From Pararoseomonas baculiformis (GTDB lineage: Bacteria > Pseudomonadota > Alphaproteobacteria > Acetobacterales > Acetobacteraceae), in contig NZ_JAGIZB010000005.1 in assembly GCF_017813395.1 (NCBI RefSeq), positions 124,001-188,000 on the forward strand: DNA of 64,000 nucleotides, written 5' to 3'. Of this stretch, positions 17,360 through 25,816 are shown one piece after another. Every line of letters begins with the position of its first letter. Position 1 is the stretch's first letter. The notes below the pieces were generated by a model. It did not search any database. It was not told where the DNA came from and saw nothing but the letters and a program-made list of their open reading frames with translations. The translations under genes were made by a program, and so were the position numbers.

Positions 17360-18337
17360 ATGTTGGGTCGTAGGGGGTTTGCCGGTTTGGCGCTGGGCGC
17401 CGGTGGCGCGGCGCTGGCTTCACGCGCGTGGGCGCAGGGCCACTGGCCGGACCGGCCGTTGCGCTGGGTGGTCGGCTATGCGCCGGGCGGCGCGAGCGAC
17501 GTGTTCGCGCGCATGATGGCCCGGCAGATGACGCCTGGCCTGGGCCAGAGCATCGTGGTGGAGAACCGCCCCAGCGGCGGCGCCATCGTGGCGACCGAGA
17601 GCGTGGTGCGCGCCCCGGCCGATGGCTACAGCCTGCTGCATGTCGACAATGGCGTGCTGATCTACAACCCGGCCCTCTATGCACGGCTTCCCTTCGATCC
17701 GGACAAGGACCTGACCAGCGTCGGCTTCATCGGCCGCTTCCCCATGCTGCTGGTGGTTCGGCAGGACAGCCCGCACGCGGATTTCAAGGCCCTGCTGGCC
17801 ACGGCGAAAACCCGCGCGGTCACCTATGGCACGCCCGCCGTCGCCTCCCCGCACCAGCTCACCATGGAGGTGGTGAAGCGCCGCTCCGGGCTGGAGGCCA
17901 CGCATGTTCCCTATCGCGGCACGCCGGCCACGCTGAACGGCGTGCTGGATGGTTCGGTGGATTGCGCGGTGCTGGATGCCAGCAGCGCCCTTCCGGCGAT
18001 CAAGGGTGGCCGGATCCGCGCTCTGCTCGTCGCGGGGGACCGTCGCGCGGCCAGCCTGCCGGATGTGCCCACCGCGATCGAGCTCGGCTTCCCGGACACG
18101 GTCGCCTATGGCTGGCAGGGCGTCTGCGTCGCGGCGGGCACGCCGCCCGCCATCGTCGCGCGGCTGAACGAGGCCATGCGCGCGGCCGTCGCCAGCCCGG
18201 AGATGACGAAGCACATGCAGGAGATGGGGGTGGAGGCGGTGCCCCACAGCCCCGCGCAGATGGCCGAGTTCGTGCGGGCGGAAAACGCCACCTGGCGCCC
18301 CCTCATCCAGGAACTCGGCATCCGGCTGGACGGCTGA
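17360..18337 (+). CDS. Tripartite tricarboxylate transporter (TctC/Bug) family substrate-binding protein
   Basis: 325 residues with a signal peptide (MLGRRGFAGLALGAGG, cleavage around AWAQG). Family hallmarks: LRWVVGYAPGGASDVFAR, VENRPSGGAIVATESV, APADGYSLL and VPYRGTPATLNGVLDG. A ribosome site (AAGGCGGAG) precedes the ATG. It lies 78 bp after the 3-hydroxyacyl-CoA dehydrogenase gene on the same strand and probably captures the operon's growth substrate or senses it. No TctA/TctB membrane components are nearby. Confidence 0.93.
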   Translation: MLGRRGFAGLALGAGGAALASRAWAQGHWPDRPLRWVVGYAPGGASDVFARMMARQMTPGLGQSIVVENRPSGGAIVATESVVRAPADGYSLLHVDNGVLIYNPALYARLPFDPDKDLTSVGFIGRFPMLLVVRQDSPHADFKALLATAKTRAVTYGTPAVASPHQLTMEVVKRRSGLEATHVPYRGTPATLNGVLDGSVDCAVLDASSALPAIKGGRIRALLVAGDRRAASLPDVPTAIELGFPDTVAYGWQGVCVAAGTPPAIVARLNEAMRAAVASPEMTKHMQEMGVEAVPHSPAQMAEFVRAENATWRPLIQELGIRLDG

Positions 18338-18345
18338 GGGGCCGC

Positions 18346-19860
18346 TCAGGTCCCGCAGAAGGTCATGTAGGGAACCTCGCCTGCCGGGGGCGGAACATCC
18401 GCCTCCGGTTGGTCCTCGAAGGGCCGGGACAGGCTTTCCAGAAGGCGTTCAAAGGGCCCCAGGTCATCCTGCTGCATCGCGGCCGCCAGCGCCTCCTCCA
18501 CCATGTGGTTGCGCGGGATCACGGCCGGGTTCACCGCCCGCATGGCCGCGGCGCGGGCGGCCGGATCGCCACCCTCCTCGGAAAGGCGCGCACGCCAGGT
18601 CGCGGCCCAGGCGTCATAGGCCGCGGGATCAGAAAAGAGGGCGCGCACCGCCGCGTCGCCCTCCGGCGTTTCCGCCGCGCGGCAGAGGCGGCGGAAGGTC
18701 AGCGTGAAATCGGCGCCGTTGGCCGACATCGCCTTCAGCAGCTCGCCCGCCAGGGCCACATCGCCCATGTGGTCCCCGGGCAGGCCGATCTTCGCGCGCA
18801 GCCCGCCGAGATAGGCGGCCTCGAAGGCCGGGGCGAAGCCGTTCAGCACCTCAGTGGCGACGGCCAGCGCGGCTTCCTCGCTCTCGCCCAGCAGCGGCAG
18901 CACGGCCTCGGCCAGCCGGGCCAGGTTCCACTGCATGATCCGGGGCTGGTTGCCATAGGCATAGCGGCCGAGCTGGTCGATGGAGCTGAACACGGTCGCC
19001 GGGTCGTAGGCGTCCATGAAGGCGCAGGGGCCGTAGTCGATCGTCTCGCCGGAGATGGAGGTGTTGTCGGTGTTCATCACCCCATGGATGAAGCCGATCA
19101 GCATCCATTGCGCGACCAGCGCCGCCTGGCGCGCCACCACGCCTTCCAGCATGGCGCGATAAGGGTTCTCAGCCCCCGCCGCCTCGGGGTAGTGCCGGGC
19201 AATGGCATGGTCCGCCAGGACCCGCAGCCCTTCCACATCCCCCCGCACCGCGAAGAACACGAAGGTGCCGACGCGGATGTGGCTGGAGGCGACGCGGGTG
19301 AGCACCGCGCCGGGCAGCGGCGTCTCGCGCATCACGGGCTGGCCGGTGGCCACCGCCGCCAGGGCGCGGGTGGTGGGCACGCCCAGCACCGCCATGGCCT
19401 CGCTGACCAGGTATTCCCGCAGCACCGGCCCCATGGCCGCCCGCCCGTCGCCGCCGCGGGAGAAGGGCGTGCGGCCGGAACCCTTGAGCTGGATATCGAA
19501 GCGCTTTCCGTCCGGCGCCACCACCTCGCCCAGCAGGATGGCGCGGCCATCGCCGAGCTGGGGCACGAGGTTGCCGAACTGGTGCCCGGCATAGGCGGTG
19601 GCAATGGGCTCCGCCCCCTCCGGCACCCGGTTCCCGGCGAGGATCTCGGCGCCCTCGGGCGTCGCCAGGGCGGCAGGGTCCAGCCCCAGCCGCTCGGCCA
19701 GGGCCGTGTTCAGCTTCAGCAGCCTTGGCGAGGCCACCGGCGTGGGGTCCAGCCGCGCACGGAAGCGGTCCGGCAGGCGGGCATAGGAATTGTCGAAGGG
19801 GAAGCGGATCGCCTCGCCCTTCCGGGCCGCCTCAAGCGTGCCGGGATCCGAAATGCTCAT
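18346..19860 (-). CDS. selO: Protein adenylyltransferase SelO
   Basis: 504 residues from ATG 19860. SelO is a pseudokinase-fold enzyme that transfers AMP to proteins during redox stress. Visible family signatures: [48 protein letters not shown], and the metal/active-site [18 protein letters not shown]. The C-terminus ends in MTFCGT, the usual bacterial form in which Cys replaces the eukaryotic selenocysteine. The convergent Bug gene ends 8 bp away; the ModE-like gene lies 67 bp upstream on the same strand. Confidence 0.95.
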   Translation of the reverse strand: MSISDPGTLEAARKGEAIRFPFDNSYARLPDRFRARLDPTPVASPRLLKLNTALAERLGLDPAALATPEGAEILAGNRVPEGAEPIATAYAGHQFGNLVPQLGDGRAILLGEVVAPDGKRFDIQLKGSGRTPFSRGGDGRAAMGPVLREYLVSEAMAVLGVPTTRALAAVATGQPVMRETPLPGAVLTRVASSHIRVGTFVFFAVRGDVEGLRVLADHAIARHYPEAAGAENPYRAMLEGVVARQAALVAQWMLIGFIHGVMNTDNTSISGETIDYGPCAFMDAYDPATVFSSIDQLGRYAYGNQPRIMQWNLARLAEAVLPLLGESEEAALAVATEVLNGFAPAFEAAYLGGLRAKIGLPGDHMGDVALAGELLKAMSANGADFTLTFRRLCRAAETPEGDAAVRALFSDPAAYDAWAATWRARLSEEGGDPAARAAAMRAVNPAVIPRNHMVEEALAAAMQQDDLGPFERLLESLSRPFEDQPEADVPPPAGEVPYMTFCGT

Positions 19861-19927
19861 GATCACGGGCAGATCGCGGCGGGCAGGCCCGGAAACAAGG
19901 CCAGGGGGCATCGCGTCCCCGTGAGAT

Positions 19928-20305
19928 TCACCCCGGCTCGCGTCGCGACAGGGCCGCCAGCCGCGCCGCCGCCCCGGCATTCGCCTCGTCCTCGATGGCG
20001 CGGTAGTTCCGCACCACCGCCTCCCCCAGGGGCGTGAGCCGCGCCCCTCCTCCGCCCGGGCCGCCGGCTGCGGTCTCGGCCACAGGCTGGCCGAGGCCGT
20101 TGTTGAGCGCCTCGACCAGTTCCCAGGCGCGGCGATAGGACATGCCCAGCGCCCTGCCGGCGCCGGAGATGGAGCCGGCGCGGGCGATTTCCTCCAGCAG
20201 CCGCACCTTTCCCGGCCCGATCCGCACCCCGCCGCCGAGATCGATGCGGATGCTCAGGCGCGGGCCGGGCGCGCCGCCCCGGGGCTCGCCCTTCGCGGGG
20301 GCCAT
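19928..20305 (-). CDS. ModE-type winged-helix regulator (LysR-like HTH only)
   Basis: 125 residues containing only the N-terminal DNA-binding domain of the ModE family: [42 protein letters not shown], then a glycine-rich wing and [12 protein letters not shown]. No molybdate-binding (TOBE/Mop) domain is attached, so it may be a one-domain regulator of molybdate or molybdoenzyme genes, or use a separate sensor. No mod transporter is in the window. The Gly-rich wing ([11 protein letters not shown]) is typical of the short forms. Confidence 0.87.
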   Translation of the reverse strand: MAPAKGEPRGGAPGPRLSIRIDLGGGVRIGPGKVRLLEEIARAGSISGAGRALGMSYRRAWELVEALNNGLGQPVAETAAGGPGGGGARLTPLGEAVVRNYRAIEDEANAGAAARLAALSRREPG

Positions 20306-20321
20306 GGGCGGCGGCCCCGGG

Positions 20322-20546
20322 TCAGTTCCGGCGAACGGAAAGCTGGGTGAGGGCCATGGTCAGCTCCATGCGCCCCACCTCCCACTCGGCGGCCACGGCA
20401 TGGATGATGGCCTGCATGCGCTCGCGCCGCGCGGGCGTGCCCGGGGGCAGGCTCCGCACGAGGTCATCGGCATCCAGCGCGGCCTGCGCGGCGGCGATGG
20501 CGCTGGCCATGCCGGAGGGATCCGGGGTGGGGGTGTCGTCGCTCAT
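20322..20546 (-). CDS. Small hypothetical protein
   Basis: 74 residues, unrecognised. Acidic N-terminus (MSDDTPTPDPSG) followed by two predicted helices rich in alanine; no Cys, no signal peptide, no transmembrane segment. It sits 16 bp upstream of the ModE-like gene on the same strand and may be co-transcribed. Codon use with G/C third positions matches its neighbours, which favours a real gene, but no family can be named. Confidence 0.55.
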   Translation of the reverse strand: MSDDTPTPDPSGMASAIAAAQAALDADDLVRSLPPGTPARRERMQAIIHAVAAEWEVGRMELTMALTQLSVRRN

Positions 20547-20584
20547 CCGCCCATCCTAGCCCGCCGCATCGGGAAAGGTGATTC

Positions 20585-20613
20585 CTTCCGGCCGGGTCGT
20601 TCCCGGCCGGAAG
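20585..20613 (-). terminator. Hairpin after Bug gene
   Basis: A 12-bp perfect stem (20585-20596 with 20602-20613, five-base loop) lies 10 bp beyond the stop of the minus-strand Bug gene. T-run is weak on the minus strand. Confidence 0.6.
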
Positions 20614-20622
20614 AAGGCCCGG

Positions 20623-21597
20623 TCAGTCGGCCGAGGCGCCGGAGTTCTGGATCGTCTCCCGCCACATCGGGCGCTCGCGCGAGGCGCGGGCGGCCGCATC
20701 GGCCGGCGTGGTCCAGATCGGCTTGGCGCCAACGCGGGCGAAGCGCTCGCGCTGGGTGCTGTCCTCCACCGCGGCCTTCAGCGCGGCATTCAGCCGCTCC
20801 ACCACCGCATCCGGGGTGGCGGCGGGAACCACGAAGCCGCCCCAGACAGTGACGGTGAAATTGTCGATCCCGCCCTCGGCCATGGTCGGCACGTTCGGCA
20901 GGGTCGGCCAGCGCTCGGCGCTCGTCACGGCCAGGGCGCGGATCTGCCCCGCCTCCACCAGCGCCTGGTAGGAGGCGACGCCGTCGATCGCGAAATCGAT
21001 ATCGCCGCTCAGCAGCGCCGGCTGGATCTGCGCCGCGCCGCGATAGGGCACATGCACCGCCTCGATCCCCAGGCGCGAGAAGAGCATGGCGGAGGAGAGA
21101 TGCGTGGTGGTGCCGACGCCGGTGGAGCCATAGGTGATGCCGCCGCGCTTGGCCTTCGCCCAGGTGACGAATTCCTGCATTGTCTTCGCCTGCACCTTGC
21201 CCGGGGCGACGACGGCGATGTTGGGGAATTCCCAGCCCAGCGAGACCGGGCGGAGATCCTTCTCCACGTCATAGGGCACGGACTTGTAGAGATACTGGTT
21301 GATCGAGAAGTTGCTGACCGTACCGGCGCCGACCGTGTAGCCGTCCGGCGCGGCCTTCGCCACGGCGTCGATCCCGATATTGCCGCTCGCGCCCGGGCGG
21401 TTCTCGATCACCACGGGCTGGCCGAGCGTGCCGCTCATATGCTCGGCATAGAGGCGCGCGATCACGTCGGTCGCACCACCCGGCGGATAGGGAACGATCA
21501 GGCGGACCGGCCGCGCGGGCCAGTTCTGCGCGCGGGCGATGGAGGGCAGGGCGAGCGCCGCGCCGATGGCGGAGCCCAGAAGCGTGCGACGGTTCAT
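20623..21597 (-). CDS. Tripartite tricarboxylate transporter (TctC/Bug) family substrate-binding protein
   Basis: 324 residues from ATG 21597, which has GAGGAA about nine bases upstream. Signal peptide MNRRTLLGSAIGAALALPS with cleavage near ARAQN. Hallmarks: VRLIVPYPPGGATDVIARL, VIENRPGASGNIGIDAV, AAPDGYTVGAG and VPYRGAAQIQPALLSGD. It lies 36 bp downstream of a GlcD-type FAD oxidase gene on the same strand, suggesting uptake of a 2-hydroxy acid that the oxidase acts on (inference). Confidence 0.93.
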   Translation of the reverse strand: MNRRTLLGSAIGAALALPSIARAQNWPARPVRLIVPYPPGGATDVIARLYAEHMSGTLGQPVVIENRPGASGNIGIDAVAKAAPDGYTVGAGTVSNFSINQYLYKSVPYDVEKDLRPVSLGWEFPNIAVVAPGKVQAKTMQEFVTWAKAKRGGITYGSTGVGTTTHLSSAMLFSRLGIEAVHVPYRGAAQIQPALLSGDIDFAIDGVASYQALVEAGQIRALAVTSAERWPTLPNVPTMAEGGIDNFTVTVWGGFVVPAATPDAVVERLNAALKAAVEDSTQRERFARVGAKPIWTTPADAAARASRERPMWRETIQNSGASAD

Positions 21598-21633
21598 GAA
21601 GCGGTTTCCTCTCTGGCGGATCATGCGGGCCGT

Positions 21634-23079
21634 TCAGGCCTCGGGGGGGAGCACCTTGCCGGGGTTCATCATCCCGGCGGGGTCGAGCAGCGCCTTGACG
21701 CGCCGCATCAGCGCGATCTCGGCGGGATCGGTCACGCGGCCCAGCCGCGCGCGGTTGCTGATGCCGATGCCGTGCTCGGCGCTGATCACGCCGCCCAGCG
21801 CCGCCGTCTCGTCATCCACCACCGTGTTGATGCGCAGCGCGACGGGCGCGGCGGCCGTGGCATCGGGGAAGCGCGCGGCATCGAGGATGGCGAGGACATG
21901 GATGTTGCCGTCGCCGATATGCCCGTGCATCACCACGCGCGCATCCGGCACCTGTTCCAGGATCCGCCGCTCCACCTTGCGCGCGAACAGCGCCTGGTTC
22001 TCCAGCGGCACCACGCTGTCATGGCTGACGACATAGCCGGCGCGCTTGCTGCCTTCGGACACGCTGTGGCGGATCTTCCACAGCGCATGGGCCTGGGCCT
22101 GGCTTTCCGCGATCACGGCATCCGTCACCAGCCCTTCCTCGAAGGCGGCGCCGAGCACCTCCTCCAGCGGCGTGCGGAGATCGGTGCCGGCGAGCGTGTC
22201 GGTCAGCTCGATCAGCAGGTACCAGGGCGCCTCCAGCGCGAAGGGGATGGAGACATCGGGCACATGCTCGGCGATCACCTCGATCTGGCCGCGCGACATG
22301 GCCTCCAGACTCGCCAGCCGGTCGCCCACCATGTCCCGCAGGCGGCCCATCAGGGTCAGCGCCGCCTCGATCTCCGGCAGCGCCACCATGGCCAGGGCCG
22401 AGGCGCGCGGGCGGGGGAAAAGCTTGAGGGAGGCCGCGGTGATGATGCCCAGCGTGCCCTCGGCCCCGATGAAGAGCTGCTTCAGGTCATAGCCGCTCGA
22501 ATTCTTGCGCAGTCCCTGAAGGCGGTTGAGCACGCTGCCGTCGGGCAGAACCACCTCCAGCCCCAGCACCAGCTCCCGCGTGTTGCCATAGCGCAGCACG
22601 GCGGTGCCGCCGGCATTGGTGGCGATGTTGCCGCCGATCTGGCAGCTGCCCTCGGCGCCCAGGCTGAGGGGAAAGAGCCGGTCCACCCCCGCCGCCGCTT
22701 CTTGGATGGTCTGCAGGATGCAGCCGGCCTCGACCGTGATGGAGTTGGCCAGGGCGCTGACCGCACGGATGCGGTTCAGCCGGTCCAGCCGCAGCACCAC
22801 GGCGCGGCCGGAGGCATCCGGGGTGGCGGCGCCGCACATGCCGGTGTTGCCGCCCTGGGGCACGAGGGCGACGCCGTGGCGCGCGCAGAGCTTCACCACC
22901 TCCGCCACCTCGGCCGTGCTGGCGGGCTTCACCACCGCGGCGGCCCGCCCGTGATAGCGGCCGCGCCAGTCCACCACATAGGGTTCCTGGTCCTCGTCCG
23001 GGGCAGTCACGTATTGGCGGCCCAGCAGGGCGGCCAGCTCCGCCACCAGGGCGGTGTTCTCGGCGACGGCGAGGCTCAT
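21634..23079 (-). CDS. FAD-binding oxidoreductase, GlcD/D-2-hydroxyacid dehydrogenase type
   Basis: 481 residues from ATG 23079 (ATG 23097 adds six). The PCMH-type FAD domain covers roughly residues 40-220: VKPASTAEVAEVVKLC, VPQGGNTGMCGAATP, GAEGSCQIGGNIATNAGG, YGNTRELVLGLEVVLPDG and GAEGTLGIIT. The C-terminal FAD-oxidase domain has HGHIGDGNIHV (metal-binding His residues) and SAEHGIGISNR. Such enzymes oxidise D-lactate, glycolate, D-2-hydroxyglutarate or related D-2-hydroxy acids to 2-oxo acids. Neighbours (Bug protein; divergent four-carbon acid-sugar kinase/dehydrogenase) point to an acid-sugar or hydroxy-acid pathway. Confidence 0.93.
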   Translation of the reverse strand: MSLAVAENTALVAELAALLGRQYVTAPDEDQEPYVVDWRGRYHGRAAAVVKPASTAEVAEVVKLCARHGVALVPQGGNTGMCGAATPDASGRAVVLRLDRLNRIRAVSALANSITVEAGCILQTIQEAAAGVDRLFPLSLGAEGSCQIGGNIATNAGGTAVLRYGNTRELVLGLEVVLPDGSVLNRLQGLRKNSSGYDLKQLFIGAEGTLGIITAASLKLFPRPRASALAMVALPEIEAALTLMGRLRDMVGDRLASLEAMSRGQIEVIAEHVPDVSIPFALEAPWYLLIELTDTLAGTDLRTPLEEVLGAAFEEGLVTDAVIAESQAQAHALWKIRHSVSEGSKRAGYVVSHDSVVPLENQALFARKVERRILEQVPDARVVMHGHIGDGNIHVLAILDAARFPDATAAAPVALRINTVVDDETAALGGVISAEHGIGISNRARLGRVTDPAEIALMRRVKALLDPAGMMNPGKVLPPEA

Positions 23080-23492
23080 GGGGCGGGGCGGCTCCATCCT
23101 GCGGGCGCGGGAGGACGGATCAGGCTGTTCACGCATCCTCCTGATCCCTTTGCAGCGGCACGCCATCGGGGCGGCCAGTCCTACACATGACTGAAACGGG
23201 CGCCGCGTATTGCGCGCTTTGAGCACAAATGTCGAGCGTTATCTGCTCGAAAGGTCACGAGCGCTTTCTAAAAGCCGCTCTCCAAATGCTCCAGCTTGCA
23301 AGTCGTGCGCGAAATGCGCAGAAATTTCGTTGACTTTCGGTGCATGGCGGCCGAAGCAGCACTCTATTCCCGCGCATCCGGCGCGAGGGCGCCCTGCGCA
23401 GGCCGCCGTGGAGACCCGATGCAGATCCCCAGCCGGCATGCCCCCGAAACGCTTCCGGACGGCATGGTCGCACCGCGCGCGGACCGGGCGAC
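23080..23492. promoter_or_regulatory. Divergent intergenic region with AT-richer core
   Basis: This 413-bp region separates the divergent FAD oxidase and DUF1537 kinase genes. Bases about 23190-23345 are visibly less GC-rich than the surrounding DNA, as expected for promoters and operators. An inverted repeat, TCGAGC-N7-GCTCGA, is at 23232-23250. Short open frames here lack ribosome sites and normal codon bias, so I call no gene. Confidence 0.55.
23232..23250. promoter_or_regulatory. Inverted repeat, candidate operator
   Basis: Arms TCGAGC (23232-23237) and GCTCGA (23245-23250) with a 7-base spacer lie in the AT-richer core of the divergent region, a plausible dimeric regulator site for both operons. 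Confidence 0.4.
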
Positions 23493-24749
23493 ATGACCCG
23501 GAACTGGCTGATCCTGGCCGATGACCTGACCGGCGCAGCCGATTGCGGCATCGCCTTCGCCCGCCGCGGGCTGGAAGCCTCGGTCGGCTGGCACGGGGTG
23601 GAAGCGCCCCTGGGAGGGGCGGTGCTGGCGGTGGATGCCGACAGCCGCCGGCTTTCCCCGGAAGCCGCCGCGGCCCGCCATGCCGCGCTGCTGCGGGCAC
23701 GGCACCGGCCCGGCCAGGGGCTCATCAAGAAGATCGATTCCACCCTGCGCGGGCAGCCCGCCGCCGAGCTGGCCGCGACCATCCGCGCCCTGCGTAATGA
23801 CGGGCGCCCGGCCCTGGCCATCCTGGCCCCGGCCTTCCCGGCCACCGGGCGCACCACCCTGGATGGCCGCGTCCATCTGGATGGGGAAGCGCTGGAGGCC
23901 ACGCCACTCTGGGCGCGGGACCACAGCTATGAGAACGCGGCGCTGACCGAGATCCTGGCCTCGGTTGACCTCTCCTCCCGCCTCCTGCCCCTCGGCCTCA
24001 TGCGCCAGGGCGAGGCCGCGCTGGCCAGGGCGCTGCGGGACGCCATGGCGGATGGGCTGGACGCCGTAGTCTGCGACGCCGTGCTGCCCGGGGATCTGGA
24101 TGTCCTGGCCCGCGCCAGCCTGCCGCTGGCGGGGCAGGTGTTCTGGGTCGGATCGGGTGGCATCGCGGCCGCCCTGGCCGCCGCGATGCCGGATGGCCAC
24201 CAGGCCCCTCTCCCCTCCCCCGCCTCACTGCGCGGTGGCGTGCTGGTCGTCGTCGGCAGCGTCGCCGAGGCCTCCCGCGCCGCGGCGGAGCGGCTGGCTG
24301 CTGAAGCCGGGGCACCGCGCTTCGAGGTGCCGCCCGCCTTTCTGCTCGCCGGCCCCGCCGATCCGCTCTGGCGCCCCCTTGCCGCCTCCATCACGGATGC
24401 CCTCGAAGCCGGCCGCGACACGCTCGTGGTCATCAGGGCCGATGCCACGGCCGACCTCGCGCAGGGCGCGGCGCTGGCCGAAGGGCTGGCCGGCCTGCTG
24501 GGCCCTGCCGCCGCCCGCATGGGCGGGCTCTTCGCCACAGGCGGGGAGACGGCCTGCGCGCTGCTCAGCCATCTCGGCGTCCACGGCATCCGCCTGCTGG
24601 AGGAGGTCGAGCCCGGCGTGCCGCTCGGCATCACCCAGGGGGCGATCGAGGTGCCGGTGATGACCAAGGCCGGCGCCTTCGGCGATGCCGGAACCATCCT
24701 CCGCAGCCTTGCCAGGCTGCGCCATCTCTCAACGGAAAGCGCGACATGA
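23493..24749 (+). CDS. Four-carbon acid sugar kinase family protein (DUF1537, DtnK/OtnK-like)
   Basis: 418 residues. The N-terminal domain starts NWLILADDLTGAADCGIAF, the family signature, with KKIDSTLRGQPAAEL further on; the C-terminal nucleotide-binding part has VVVGSVAEASRAA, GLFATGGETACALL and PVMTKAGAFGD. DUF1537 kinases phosphorylate threonate, erythronate and related acids at the 4-position. The gene overlaps the PdxA-like gene by 4 bp; this kinase/PdxA2 pair is the known arrangement for D-threonate-type catabolism giving dihydroxyacetone phosphate. Exact stereochemistry cannot be read from the sequence. Confidence 0.92.
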   Translation: MTRNWLILADDLTGAADCGIAFARRGLEASVGWHGVEAPLGGAVLAVDADSRRLSPEAAAARHAALLRARHRPGQGLIKKIDSTLRGQPAAELAATIRALRNDGRPALAILAPAFPATGRTTLDGRVHLDGEALEATPLWARDHSYENAALTEILASVDLSSRLLPLGLMRQGEAALARALRDAMADGLDAVVCDAVLPGDLDVLARASLPLAGQVFWVGSGGIAAALAAAMPDGHQAPLPSPASLRGGVLVVVGSVAEASRAAAERLAAEAGAPRFEVPPAFLLAGPADPLWRPLAASITDALEAGRDTLVVIRADATADLAQGAALAEGLAGLLGPAAARMGGLFATGGETACALLSHLGVHGIRLLEEVEPGVPLGITQGAIEVPVMTKAGAFGDAGTILRSLARLRHLSTESAT

Positions 24750-25765
24750 GCCAGAGTGACACCCGCCCCGTCGTCGCCATCACCATGGGCGACGCCTCCG
24801 GCATCGGGCCGGAGATCATCATGAAGGCCCTCGCGCGGGAGGACGTCTATGGGATGTGCCGCCCGCTGGTGGTGGGCGAGGCCACGCGCCTGCGCGAGGC
24901 CGATGCGGTGGTGAAGACCGGCCTGGCGGTGAACGCGCTGCAGGCTCCCGCCGGCGCCCGCTACCAGCGCGGCACGGCCGATGTGATCGACCTCGGCCTC
25001 ATCCCTGCCGGCCATCCCTTTGGCCAGCTCTCCCCGCTCTCGGGCGAAGGCGCCTATCGCTACATCGAGCGCGCCACGCGGCTGGTGGAGGCCGGCGAGG
25101 CCGACGCCATCTGCACCGCCCCGCTCTCCAAGGAGGCGCTGCACGCCGCCGGCCACAAATATCCGGGCCATACCGAGCTGCTGGCGCATCTGACCGGCAC
25201 GCCGGAAGTATCGATGATGCTGGTGGCGCCGAAGCTGCGCGTCATCCACGTCACCACCCATATCGGCCTGATGGATGCCATCCGGAAGATCGAGCCGGGG
25301 CTGGTGGAGCGCGTGATCGCGCGCGGCCACGCCACGCTGGTGAAGTCCGGCATCGCCGATCCGCGCATCGGCGTTTGCGGCATCAACCCGCATGCGGGCG
25401 AGAACGGCCTCTTCGGCCAGGGCGAGGAGGAGGAGAAGATCATCCCCGCCGTGCAGAAGTGCCAGGCCAGGGGCTGGAAGGTGACGGGCCCGCTGCCCGC
25501 GGACACGCTGTTCTTCCGCGCCGCCCGCGGCGATTTCGACCTGGTGGTGGCCATGTATCACGACCAGGGCCATGGCCCGGTAAAGGTGATGGGGCTGGAG
25601 GCCGGGGTGAACATCACCGTCGGCCTGCCCGTGATCCGCACCTCCGTGGACCATGGCACCGCCTTCGACATTGCGGGCAAGGGCATCGCCGACGAGGGCT
25701 CGCTGGTCGAGGCGCTGAAGCAGGCCGTGGACCTGGCGCCGAAGCGGAGGATGCAGGCGGCCTGA
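24746..25765 (+). CDS. 4-hydroxythreonate-4-phosphate dehydrogenase family protein (PdxA2-like)
   Basis: 339 residues. Family motifs: TMGDASGIGPEIIMKAL at the N-terminus, APLSKEALHAAGH, metal-binding His in THIGLMDA, GINPHAGENGLFG, and MYHDQGHGPVKVMG near the C-terminus. In this context it likely dehydrogenates and decarboxylates a 4-phospho-threonate-type compound produced by the upstream kinase rather than serving pyridoxal phosphate synthesis. The start codon overlaps the kinase stop (ATGA). No aldolase or isomerase follows, in agreement with a pathway ending in dihydroxyacetone phosphate. Confidence 0.92.
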   Translation: MSQSDTRPVVAITMGDASGIGPEIIMKALAREDVYGMCRPLVVGEATRLREADAVVKTGLAVNALQAPAGARYQRGTADVIDLGLIPAGHPFGQLSPLSGEGAYRYIERATRLVEAGEADAICTAPLSKEALHAAGHKYPGHTELLAHLTGTPEVSMMLVAPKLRVIHVTTHIGLMDAIRKIEPGLVERVIARGHATLVKSGIADPRIGVCGINPHAGENGLFGQGEEEEKIIPAVQKCQARGWKVTGPLPADTLFFRAARGDFDLVVAMYHDQGHGPVKVMGLEAGVNITVGLPVIRTSVDHGTAFDIAGKGIADEGSLVEALKQAVDLAPKRRMQAA

Positions 25766-25775
25766 TGCGGGCCGG

Positions 25776-25802
25776 GGGAGGCGGCGCCTTCGCCCGCCTC
25801 CC
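25776..25802. terminator. Hairpin between convergent PdxA-like and pepT genes
   Basis: A 9-bp stem GGGAGGCGG/CCGCCTCCC (25776-25784 with 25794-25802) occupies the 51-bp gap between convergent genes. Confidence 0.55.
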
Positions 25803-25816
25803 TCGTCGCGGGACGC

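Noticed and set aside
17428-23190. Very long plus-strand open frames at 17428-20037 and 20578-23190
   Set aside because: They lie antisense to or in another frame of selO, Bug and FAD-oxidase genes, are extremely Arg/Gly/His-rich and lack recognisable motifs; high GC content makes such shadow frames common.
23210-23524. Small ORFs in the divergent region upstream of the DUF1537 kinase
   Set aside because: No ribosome sites, unlike local codon use, and they overlap likely promoter sequence.
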